NCBI GenBank assembly: GCA_003354055.1 | Contig: PIVQ01000300.1 | Coordinates: 1 to 8,103 of the forward strand | Reading direction: 5' to 3' | DNA from: Desulfobacteraceae bacterium | GTDB taxonomy: Bacteria > Desulfobacterota > Desulfobacteria > Desulfobacterales > Desulfobacteraceae | Length of the DNA stretch: 8,103 nt | Part shown: in pieces, positions 1 to 7,142 of the stretch | Numbering within the stretch: position 1 is the stretch's first letter | Layout: each line of letters begins with the position of its first letter | Notes under the pieces: generated by a model | Told to the model about the DNA's origin: nothing | Seen by the model: the letters and a program-made list of their open reading frames with translations, nothing else | Database searches by the model: none | Position numbers and translations under genes: made by a program

Positions 1-2
1 GA

Positions 3-1265
3 GTGGGCAGTACCTTTGGCTTCACCCTGACGCTTGCCAAACAACAAGGTTGCGACGGTGTTTCCCCGATACAATCCGTTTCTCTTAAAGAAAAACGTAT
101 CCTTGTGGCAGACCCCCATTCCACGGACCTGCAGGTATTTAAAACCCTGCTTAACGAATGGGGGTGCATAGTGACGAGTGCTGATTCCATGGCCTCCCTT
201 TTTCATATTCTTGAAACATCTGCCTGGGATCTTTTGCTTCTGGATTCGGATTTTGGGAAGGCAGACGGGCGTCTGATTAACCGGGTCCGGGACCTTACGA
301 AAAATTATGATGTTGTGATCATTGTTCTGGCATCTGTCGGAAAACCCGGAGATGTGGACCGTCTGAGTGAAAAAGGGGTCAGGGGCTATCTGTCAAAACC
401 GGTCAGGCCCCGGGAATTATACGAATGCATTGCCGCTGTTCTCGGTGCATCCTCAAACAACTTCGGGGTTATTACCCGCCATATCCTGAACGAAAATAGA
501 AAGCGGCAGGTGGGAATTCTGTTGATTGAGCCGGGCAGGGCCAATCGTAAAATGGCGATGAACACCATTACCAAATCCGGATACAGGGCAATTGTCTGCG
601 CCGGTATTCCGGAGGGAGTTAAGGCCTATACATCAGGGGGGATTAATCTGGTTATTGTGGATTTCCAGGATCTGGCAGGTGATGAGGCTGTTGCAGCTAT
701 TCGGGCACTTGAGATGGAAAACCGGGCCGAACCCGTTCCCATCATAGGGCTTACAGCGGAGCCGGACAGGATAAAAGATGTTAAAGATGAATTGGCGAGA
801 GTTTTGCCAAAACCTTTTGATCCCCCACTGTTGCTTGAAGCAGTTGAAAAATGTACCTGGCGCGATGAAACGTTTTTACAGGCCCATATTCCGGGATACA
901 CTCTGGGGAAAACAAAAACAAACCAGATCTTTGATGCGGCCGCAGCTTTGGAGAGGGCCATGGACGACAAAGAGTTTCTTGAAATGCTGGTCAATGAATT
1001 TATCAATATGCTGCCGGATAAGCTCAATAAGATCCGGGCAGCCGGTAAAAACAGGGACGGGGGCGAACTTATACTGGCTGCCCAGTCCCTGAAAGGGGCG
1101 TCTGCAAATATGGGAGCACTGGAAATCACCGCAGCTGCATCTGCCTTGGAGCAACCGGCTGAAAATCAGGATTTCACAGGTTGGGATACCCGTTTTAAGG
1201 CATTGGAATCTGCCTGCAATCGGTTTAAATCTGCAATAAAACATATTCAATGGGGTGAGATATGA
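3..1265 (+). CDS. Hybrid histidine kinase, C-terminal part (HATPase end-REC-REC-Hpt-like), 5' truncated by window
   Basis: Only the last 420 codons are present; the frame runs off the left edge, so the GTG at 3 is an internal Val, not a start. Residues 1-10 (VGSTFGFTLT) match the end of a HATPase_c domain, where GxGSTFxFTLPL is usual, so the sensor and catalytic core lie upstream. REC1 spans about 31-148: D81 phosphoacceptor, S111, K132, but the acidic pair reads A36-D37. REC2 spans about 169-284: D220, T251, K270, but its pair reads E176-P177. The C-terminal helical domain (about 310-415) fits Hpt, with the motif AAQSLKGASANMGA at 359-372. The normally phosphorylated His is Gln361. Family knowledge: such proteins autophosphorylate on a HisKA histidine and relay through REC to Hpt. 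Inference: this Hpt cannot accept phosphate canonically. The gene overlaps the next kinase by ATGA, so the two probably form one operon. No frameshift is seen. Confidence 0.93.
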   Translation: MGSTFGFTLTLAKQQGCDGVSPIQSVSLKEKRILVADPHSTDLQVFKTLLNEWGCIVTSADSMASLFHILETSAWDLLLLDSDFGKADGRLINRVRDLTKNYDVVIIVLASVGKPGDVDRLSEKGVRGYLSKPVRPRELYECIAAVLGASSNNFGVITRHILNENRKRQVGILLIEPGRANRKMAMNTITKSGYRAIVCAGIPEGVKAYTSGGINLVIVDFQDLAGDEAVAAIRALEMENRAEPVPIIGLTAEPDRIKDVKDELARVLPKPFDPPLLLEAVEKCTWRDETFLQAHIPGYTLGKTKTNQIFDAAAALERAMDDKEFLEMLVNEFINMLPDKLNKIRAAGKNRDGGELILAAQSLKGASANMGALEITAAASALEQPAENQDFTGWDTRFKALESACNRFKSAIKHIQWGEI

Positions 1266-2530
1266 AAATACTGATCGCAGAAGATGATTATGTGTCCAGG
1301 CTGCTGGTTAAAAAAGCCGTTACCAAGATCGGCCATGAAGCCATTCTCACCGAAAACGGTAAAGAGGCCTGGGAGGCCTTTCAATCCGAGAAACCGCATC
1401 TGGTGATCACCGACTGGATGATGCCGGAAATGGACGGCATAGAACTCTGCAAACGAATCCGGTCCGGCAAGGGATTCACCTATACCTATATCATTCTCCT
1501 GACGGCAAAAGACAAAACCACCGATCTTGTAGAGGTCTTTGAAGCGGGGGCGGATGATTATATCATCAAGCCGTTTAAACCGGATGAACTGCGCTCCAGA
1601 ATTAAAAGCGGGGAGCGGATCGCCTCCCTGGAAAGCCGGCACTTTGCCCTTCAGGCAAAGCTTTTGATAAAAAACAAAAAACTGGATGAGGCACTCTCCA
1701 ATTTACAAGCCACCCAGGCCCAGGCCCTTCAATCCGAAAAAATGGCCTCCATCGGCCAGCTGGCCGCAGGCGTGGCCCATGAGATCAACAATCCCATCGG
1801 ATTTGTCGGAAGTAATCTGGATGCCCTGACCGATTATTTCCAGGACTTTGAGACCCTGCTTGACCATTACAGCACCATGGGAAAGCTGCTGGATAAAAAT
1901 TCAAACCCCGGCGATGACGGGCTTTCAGCCCAGTTGGCGCAAGTCCATAAATGCGAAGAAGATATAGAAATCGAGTACCTGAGAGAGGATGTTCCCGATC
2001 TTCTCAAAGACTGTATTGACGGCACCCGGCGGGTGGGGAAGATCGTTGCCGATCTGAAACAATTTGCCCATCCCGGCAATGACAAGCAGATGCTCATGGA
2101 TATCAATAAAGGGATTGAATCCACCCTGAACGTGGTGGCCAATGAAATCAAATACAAGGCCACGGTAACCAAAACCTTAAACAAGATCCCGCCGGTGGAA
2201 GGCTTCCCCCAGAAGATCAACCAGGTCTTCATGAACATCCTGGTAAATGCAGCCCAGTCCATAAAAAAACAGGGGGAGATCATTATTAATACAACTTCAG
2301 AGGGAAAGGATGTCATCATTTCCATCTCCGATACCGGCTGCGGAATTGAGCAGGAGAATTTAAACCGTATCTTTGATCCCTTTTTCACCACAAAAGAGGT
2401 GGGCAAGGGCACAGGCCTTGGCATGAACATTGTCTACAATATCATCCAGGAACATAAAGGAAACATTGAGGTGGAAAGCGAGGTGGGCAAGGGCACCTGC
2501 TTTACCATTACCCTGCCCGGGAAAGACTGA
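1262..2530 (+). CDS. Response regulator-histidine kinase fusion (REC-coiled coil-HisKA-HATPase_c)
   Basis: A soluble 422-residue two-component protein with no membrane segment or signal peptide. The N-terminal receiver (1-120) is canonical: E7/D8/D9 acidic cluster, D51 phosphoacceptor in TDWMMPEMDG, T81, and K103 in IIKPF. A helical, probably coiled-coil linker (about 122-160) leads to a HisKA domain with H-box VAHEINNP (H173). A charged stretch (about 205-250) lies between H173 and the second dimerisation helix. The HATPase_c domain (about 280-420) has the N-box around N325/N329, G1 DTGCGI (357-362), FDPFF (371-375) and G2 GKGTGLGM (381-388), so it looks catalytically intact. The ATG overlaps the upstream kinase stop (ATGA) and is preceded by GGGGTGAG at 1252-1259, which suggests translational coupling. 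Inference: the receiver takes signal from a partner kinase, possibly the upstream one, and controls the kinase module. There is no DNA-binding output, so the downstream regulator lies elsewhere. Confidence 0.96.
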   Translation: MKILIAEDDYVSRLLVKKAVTKIGHEAILTENGKEAWEAFQSEKPHLVITDWMMPEMDGIELCKRIRSGKGFTYTYIILLTAKDKTTDLVEVFEAGADDYIIKPFKPDELRSRIKSGERIASLESRHFALQAKLLIKNKKLDEALSNLQATQAQALQSEKMASIGQLAAGVAHEINNPIGFVGSNLDALTDYFQDFETLLDHYSTMGKLLDKNSNPGDDGLSAQLAQVHKCEEDIEIEYLREDVPDLLKDCIDGTRRVGKIVADLKQFAHPGNDKQMLMDINKGIESTLNVVANEIKYKATVTKTLNKIPPVEGFPQKINQVFMNILVNAAQSIKKQGEIIINTTSEGKDVIISISDTGCGIEQENLNRIFDPFFTTKEVGKGTGLGMNIVYNIIQEHKGNIEVESEVGKGTCFTITLPGKD

Positions 2531-2535
2531 TGGCC

Positions 2536-2556
2536 TTGGGGATGTTATATCCCTAA
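2536..2556. terminator. Possible bidirectional hairpin at the convergent gene junction
   Basis: TTGGGGAT (2536-2543) pairs with ATCCCTAA (2549-2556) around the 5-base loop GTTAT. The stem has 8 base pairs, one of them G-T. It fills the 14-base gap between the kinase stop (2530) and the activase stop (2545-2547) and includes the last codons and stop of the activase. There is no T-tract on either side, so it is not a classical intrinsic terminator. It could still pause transcription or protect 3' ends from both directions, or be chance. Confidence 0.3.
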
Positions 2557-5500
2557 ATGCTCGATCATAAAATGCAGCCGGTTTCGCAGGTTGGCCTCAC
2601 TCATACCGGCATCAAAATCCAGGGAGTAGAGATTTATTTCAGGGTAAATAGATTTGATTTTGTTTTCCACTCCCTTGGAAATAATATGATTGGCAATACA
2701 GCCAAAGGGTTGCAGGCTGATAACATGGTGAATGCCCTGCTCTGCAAACATGGCGACTTCCCCGGGTACAAGCCACCCTTCACCGAATTGGTGGGTCAAA
2801 CTCAGGATTTTGGAGGCGCGCTGTGCAACATCATTGATATCCTCAAAGGGCAGGCCATATCTGAATTTTGAAAATAATGCGTTGAATTTTGTATGGGTTG
2901 TCATAATCAGCCTTTCAAGGCCAATGCCGATTAAATCTGTTAATTTCCTGTGCCTGGTATTTGCCTTGATATTCTCCTTATAATTAACAATATCCTGAAT
3001 AAAGTAGTCGACAATGGGTGGCAGCACAGGTTCAATGCCCTGCCTGGCCAGCCAGTGAGCCAGATCCTGATTTGCAAAATAATTGTACTTTGCATAGATC
3101 TCTCCCACAATTCCCATTCTCGGCATTTCCCTTTTATGTATGGGAATTTCGTTAAATTCATCTATTGCTTTTTCCAGCAGCCTGAAAATCCCGGAATAAT
3201 TATTTGAAAGAATAGCGCTTCCTACCCTTTTCATGTAGCGCTGTCTTACCCCTTGGCTCTGACCCTTTGTTTTTTCCCGGGGAACGGTTGCATAGTACAT
3301 TTTTGCAATGCAGTCTGCAAACATGGTGGTCACCAACAATATCCGGATTTTCCTCAGCCAGTTGATCTTAAATCCGGGCTGGTTCATTCCCCCCTGGGAA
3401 GACGTGACGGAAATGATGGGGATATCTTCAAACCCCGCCCCGATCATCGCCTTTCTGATCAGGGACAGATAATTGGATGCGCGGCACTGTCCCCCGGTCT
3501 GGGTAATTCCGATAGCGATTTCCCTGGGATGATAATGGTTGTTTTTAAGTGCCTTTATGATATCCCCGATAAGGATAATCCCGGGATAACAGATATCATT
3601 GTTGGCATATTGAAGCCCAAGGTCCACTGATTGTCGGTCCGGCTTTGGAAGAATAATAAACTCATATCCTGCATTCTTAAATATTGCCGGTAGATAAGCA
3701 GAATAATCTTCTGAAAAAAACGGAGCCCAGACCACTCTTTTTTTATCCTGTTTTAAAAAAGGTACAAAGGGTTTCCTTGATACATACCCGCAATCGCAAA
3801 TCGATTTTTGATACCCAAGAGATCCTATCATTGAGCGCAATCTTAAGCGGACAGACCCGGGACTTGAGATCTCATCTACTTTTATCAGGGTATGGTTCTT
3901 ATGCCCGGTTTTTAGAATCTCCCTTACCTCGTCGATGACCACGGCATCCGGGCCGCAACCAAAGGAGTTGAGCTGGACCAGTTGAAAATTGATAGGGTTT
4001 AGTGCCACCCATTTTGCTGCGGCATAAATTCTGTTGGGATAGGACCACTGGGTCACCACCTGGACGTCCTCTAAAGCGCCGTCATCAGGCATAAGCGCAT
4101 CCTCGGTGATCATTTGGGCACCCAGTCCCGACAAAATTTCATTGATCTTATGGTTGATCAGCCCGTCTGTGTGATAAGGTCTTCCAGCCAGCACAATAAG
4201 CAGGGAATGATTTTTCCGGGCCTGATTTATCATCCTTGACGCCGTGGACCTGATCCTTTGCCTTACCTTTGCCTGTGCGGCAAGGGCGCAATAAAAAGCG
4301 TTGTTGATGATGGACTTACTGATATTAAACCTTCTCAGGTATGCCACACAGGCCTTTTTCAAAAGGGTCTCATCATCAAAGGTGAACGTAGGCCTGTCCA
4401 GGGGAATACCAAACCGCTGTCCCGGGTTTACGGCACTTTCGATCACATCGGCATACCCTGTTACAATGGGGCAGTTGTAAGCATTTTTAGCCTGTTCAAA
4501 ATCCTTCTTTTCATAGACCACCATAGGATAAAATATCCTGTCCACCCCTTTTTCAGCCAGATCAAAGATATGTCCATGCATCAGCTTGGCAGGAAAACAG
4601 ATATTATCCGACATCACGGTTCCCATACCCTTTTCGCCCATATTGACAGTGGAGGGTGACGAGAGCCGGACATTAATCCCGCATCCGGTAAAAAGTGTAT
4701 GCCAGAAAACAAAATTCTCATAAAAATTGAGGCCCCTGGGTATCCCCAGGGTCATGACCGGATCCTCATGGGGAGAACAATCCCGGTTAAACATAAGATC
4801 ATTTTTATAGGCTATAAAATCAAATCCCCTTTTTTCGTTTTCCCCTTTTGCTGAAAAATATTTTTCACACTTATTACCTGAATAAAAGGGCCTTCCCCCG
4901 GGAAAGACGTACCGGGTGACCCTGCAGGTGTTTTCACACCCCTTACAGGCGATCTGGTCTGTTTCATAATTTTCGATCTCCTCCAGAGCCTGAAGACCTG
5001 CAAAATTGGTGCGGTGTCCGGAACCTGCCCTGTGCGCGTCCCGGGAAAAAAGGGCTGCCCCAAATGCCCCCATCAGTTCAGGTGCGTGGGATATTGTCAC
5101 GGATTTACCAGTCAAAAGTTCCAGGGCTCGGACAATGGATGGATTTTTAAAGGTGCCGCCTTGTAACACAATATGGTCCCCTATTTCAGACATGGTATGG
5201 AGTTTGAGCACCTTAAAGAGACAATTTTTGATCACAGACCAGGACAATCCGGCACTGATATCTTCAACAGTTGCATTTTCCCGCAAAGACTGCTTTATCT
5301 TTGAATTCATGAATACTGTACACCGTGTACCGAGATCACAGGGTGCTGTTGCATGACAGGCAAGGTGTGCAAATTCCTCGATACTGTAATTCAGAGAGCC
5401 GGCAAGTGTGGAAAGAAAAGAACCGCACCCTGAAGAACAGGCTTCGTTGAGCTCAATCCGGCTGATGACACCCTGGTCAATAAAAATTGCCTTCATATCC

Positions 5501-6798
5501 TGACCGCCGATATCCAGAATAAAGGAGACCGCAGGATCGATAAATCGTGCCGCTGTATAATGGGCAACGGTTTCAACGATTCCCTGATCGATATTAAAAG
5601 CAGCCTTGATGAGATCTTCACCATATCCTGCCACGGCGCTTCGAACAATTGTCAGGCCTGGATTGAATTTTACCACCTGTTTTCTAAACTCAAGTAATCC
5701 TTTAATTACCGTTTTGACAGGATTCCCGCTGTTCTCTTTATACCAGGAATACAGGATCTGTTTCTGTTTTCCGATAATGACTATTTTTGTGGTCGTTGAC
5801 CCCGAATCAATCCCCAGAAAACAGTCTTTTCCTTTATAGTCCTTAATGGCGCTTGTCTTAACAGGGATGGTACAGGCCTTTTTTTTCCAGTCCTTAAAAT
5901 GCCGGGGACTCCTGAACAAAGGGGCCAATCGGTCCCTGACCGGCTCCGTGTTCATAAGCGCTTTATCCACCCGTTCCAATAGCTTCCGAACCGATATGGG
6001 TTTTGTCGGATATCGTTCAAACAGGGCAGTCCCCATTGCCGGAATCAACTCAGATCTTTCAGGCATCACCATATCAGCATTAGAAAAATTCAATACCTTT
6101 AAAAAGGTGTTCACAAGTTGGGGCAGAAAAGTAAATACCCCCCCGCACAGCAATATCTTTGATTTTATTTGCCTTCCCCTGGCAAGGGTATTGATGCATT
6201 GAACCGCAACGGCATGGAAAACGGAGGCAGCAATGTCTTTGTGGGGAATATTTCTGCTGAACATGTTCTGGACATCTGTTTTGGCAAATACGCCGCACCT
6301 GGATGCCACAGGATAGATATGAGCGTAAGACCCTGCCAGGTCATTCAATTGAAACAGAGTAATATTCAGCAAGGCGGCCATTTGATCGATGAAGCTGCCT
6401 GTCCCGCCGGCACAGTTTCCGTTCATGCAGATATCCGGTGGTCTGCCCCTGTTTAAAAAAATGATTTTTGAATCTTCACCGCCAATATCCAAGGCAGTCC
6501 TGACGTCCGGATAAAATTCTTTTATGACCAGGTGGGTGGCAATCACCTCCTGTACAAAGGCAATGTCGAGACGTTTTGAAACCCCCAAACCGGCTGACCC
6601 GGTCAGCTTCAGGTCAAGATAGCAATCTCCCTTTTGATCAAGGAGATCCTGTAAAAAGGATTTAATGGTTTCGTAAATTTTTGCGTGATGACGTTGATAG
6701 TGTGAAAAAACAAGGGTATTACCGGGATCCAACAGGGCAATTTTTGCAGTTGTTGAACCTATATCCAAGCCTGCTTTATATGGTTTCACCTGTAACAT
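2545..6798 (-). CDS. Acyl-CoA dehydratase activase-like fusion protein: two BadF/BcrA ATPase domains plus two HgdB-like modules (COG3580/DUF2229, COG3581)
   Basis: A cytoplasmic protein of 1417 residues with four modules. ATPase domain 1 (about 6-262) shows DIGSTTAK (12-19), LDIGGEDSK (103-111), C129 in NCAGGTGSF and C168 in SRCGVF. ATPase domain 2 (about 327-585) shows DSGSTTTK (331-338), LDIGGQDMK (428-436), C454 in EACSSGCGSF and C493 in TRCTVF. In HgdC-type activases these two Cys bind a [4Fe-4S] cluster at the dimer interface. A cysteine patch follows (C618, C621, C625, C644). Module 3 (about 680-985, DUF2229/COG3580) has C706, C734 in DNICFP and C948 in FGCGPD. Module 4 (about 1020-1417, COG3581) has C1070 in NDICYP, C1105 in GGQCRASNY and C1367 in FGCIAN. 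Family knowledge: activases use ATP to inject low-potential electrons into 2-hydroxyacyl-CoA dehydratases, benzoyl-CoA reductases or double-cubane cluster proteins. The substrate here is unknown. The ATG is preceded by GGGGGTG on the minus strand (6801-6807). The gene appears monocistronic and converges on the kinase operon. Confidence 0.95.
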   Translation of the reverse strand: MLQVKPYKAGLDIGSTTAKIALLDPGNTLVFSHYQRHHAKIYETIKSFLQDLLDQKGDCYLDLKLTGSAGLGVSKRLDIAFVQEVIATHLVIKEFYPDVRTALDIGGEDSKIIFLNRGRPPDICMNGNCAGGTGSFIDQMAALLNITLFQLNDLAGSYAHIYPVASRCGVFAKTDVQNMFSRNIPHKDIAASVFHAVAVQCINTLARGRQIKSKILLCGGVFTFLPQLVNTFLKVLNFSNADMVMPERSELIPAMGTALFERYPTKPISVRKLLERVDKALMNTEPVRDRLAPLFRSPRHFKDWKKKACTIPVKTSAIKDYKGKDCFLGIDSGSTTTKIVIIGKQKQILYSWYKENSGNPVKTVIKGLLEFRKQVVKFNPGLTIVRSAVAGYGEDLIKAAFNIDQGIVETVAHYTAARFIDPAVSFILDIGGQDMKAIFIDQGVISRIELNEACSSGCGSFLSTLAGSLNYSIEEFAHLACHATAPCDLGTRCTVFMNSKIKQSLRENATVEDISAGLSWSVIKNCLFKVLKLHTMSEIGDHIVLQGGTFKNPSIVRALELLTGKSVTISHAPELMGAFGAALFSRDAHRAGSGHRTNFAGLQALEEIENYETDQIACKGCENTCRVTRYVFPGGRPFYSGNKCEKYFSAKGENEKRGFDFIAYKNDLMFNRDCSPHEDPVMTLGIPRGLNFYENFVFWHTLFTGCGINVRLSSPSTVNMGEKGMGTVMSDNICFPAKLMHGHIFDLAEKGVDRIFYPMVVYEKKDFEQAKNAYNCPIVTGYADVIESAVNPGQRFGIPLDRPTFTFDDETLLKKACVAYLRRFNISKSIINNAFYCALAAQAKVRQRIRSTASRMINQARKNHSLLIVLAGRPYHTDGLINHKINEILSGLGAQMITEDALMPDDGALEDVQVVTQWSYPNRIYAAAKWVALNPINFQLVQLNSFGCGPDAVVIDEVREILKTGHKNHTLIKVDEISSPGSVRLRLRSMIGSLGYQKSICDCGYVSRKPFVPFLKQDKKRVVWAPFFSEDYSAYLPAIFKNAGYEFIILPKPDRQSVDLGLQYANNDICYPGIILIGDIIKALKNNHYHPREIAIGITQTGGQCRASNYLSLIRKAMIGAGFEDIPIISVTSSQGGMNQPGFKINWLRKIRILLVTTMFADCIAKMYYATVPREKTKGQSQGVRQRYMKRVGSAILSNNYSGIFRLLEKAIDEFNEIPIHKREMPRMGIVGEIYAKYNYFANQDLAHWLARQGIEPVLPPIVDYFIQDIVNYKENIKANTRHRKLTDLIGIGLERLIMTTHTKFNALFSKFRYGLPFEDINDVAQRASKILSLTHQFGEGWLVPGEVAMFAEQGIHHVISLQPFGCIANHIISKGVENKIKSIYPEINLYSLDFDAGMSEANLRNRLHFMIEHLGI

Positions 6799-6831
6799 AA
6801 CACCCCCAAATCACTTTCATGAAACGAATTA

Positions 6832-6931
6832 AGGATCGGCTCCAAAATTACTTGATCTTTTGTTTTCAAAATACCCAGTCTTTTAAGGGGTTTTGGAAAC
6901 AATTTAGATCAAGTTATTTTGTAACGATTCC
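6832..6931. repeat. Palindromic repeat element, copy A (100 bp, deleted form)
   Basis: These 100 bases recur at 7985-8103 in the same orientation with one substitution (T6863 against C8016) and one 19-base gap. Outer arms form an imperfect inverted repeat: ACTTGATCT (6850-6858) pairs perfectly with AGATCAAGT (6906-6914), and the flanking bases continue the pairing with one mismatch. The inner left arm AAATACCC (6869-6876) has no partner, because the right half of the inner palindrome is missing between 6902 and 6903. The element lies in the divergent promoter region, 34 bases upstream of the activase start codon. It has no coding capacity, and I saw no clear target-site duplication. The family is unknown; it could be a REP/BIME-like or MITE-like element. 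Confidence 0.95.
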
Positions 6932-7063
6932 TAAAGGGTCATTTATGAGAAAATTCTTTCTTATATCATCTTATGGCAATCCATACCTGAGTATCTTTTT
7001 TCACGACACGCATCCTGACTTTATCACCTGTTGAGGTCAGCGGCAAACGGCGCACACTAAAAA

Positions 7064-7100
7064 TTCCATGGGCGGACGGCATTTTTTTATGGCCCATGAA
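7064..7100 (+). other. Inverted repeat upstream of the DUF2279 gene
   Basis: CATGGGC (7067-7073) and GCCCATG (7092-7098) are perfect 7-base complements around an 18-base spacer containing a run of seven T. Pairing can extend by TTC/GAA if one C is bulged. It lies about 40 bases upstream of the preferred start codon, probably in the 5' leader. It could be an operator or leader hairpin, or chance. Two in-frame ATGs (7068 and 7089) fall inside the structure, which argues against their use as starts. Confidence 0.3.
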
Positions 7101-7131
7101 AGCGTTTTGGAGTATGATTTCCTTATCACAG

Positions 7132-7139
7132 AAGGGGGG
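7132..7139 (+). promoter_or_regulatory. Ribosome binding site deciding the DUF2279 start
   Basis: AAGGGGGG lies directly before two adjacent ATG codons (7140 and 7143). Its spacing suits the ATG at 7143 better than the abutting one at 7140. No comparable purine-rich site precedes the in-frame ATG at 7068. A start here also places a signal peptide at the very N-terminus. Confidence 0.65.
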
Positions 7140-7142
7140 ATG

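Larger units (their letters stand above)
6799..7142. other. Divergent intergenic region
   Basis: These 344 bases separate the start of the minus-strand activase gene from the start of the plus-strand DUF2279 gene, so both promoters should lie here. Repeat copy A fills 6832-6931, leaving about 33 bases before the activase start and about 210 bases before the DUF2279 start. I found no convincing sigma70 pair. A TTGAGG at 7031 with an A/T-rich TAAAAA at 7058 is spaced too widely (21 bases). The region is AT-rich, and its short open frames cross the repeat and look non-coding. Confidence 0.7.

Noticed and set aside
626..1129. 167-codon minus-strand open frame inside the hybrid kinase gene
   Set aside because: It lies opposite well-conserved REC and Hpt coding sequence and has a low-complexity Ser/Ala composition typical of an antisense shadow.
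3253..4659. Several + strand open frames of 80-130 codons opposite the activase gene
   Set aside because: They are antisense to strongly conserved activase motifs, with no ribosome binding sites and no recognisable domains.
6819..7034. 71-codon + strand open frame in the divergent intergenic region
   Set aside because: It runs through repeat A. The same frame is broken by the 19-base difference in copy B, it has no clear ribosome binding site and its residues resemble no family.
6944..7034. Short ATG frame starting MRKFFLISS with an AAAGGG upstream
   Set aside because: It has only 29 codons and no hydrophobic core long enough for a signal peptide. The initial resemblance to a leader is weak.
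7068..7142. Longer start (ATG at 7068 or 7089) for the DUF2279 protein
   Set aside because: No ribosome binding site precedes either codon, both lie in an inverted repeat, and they would put about 18 to 25 extra residues ahead of a normal signal peptide.
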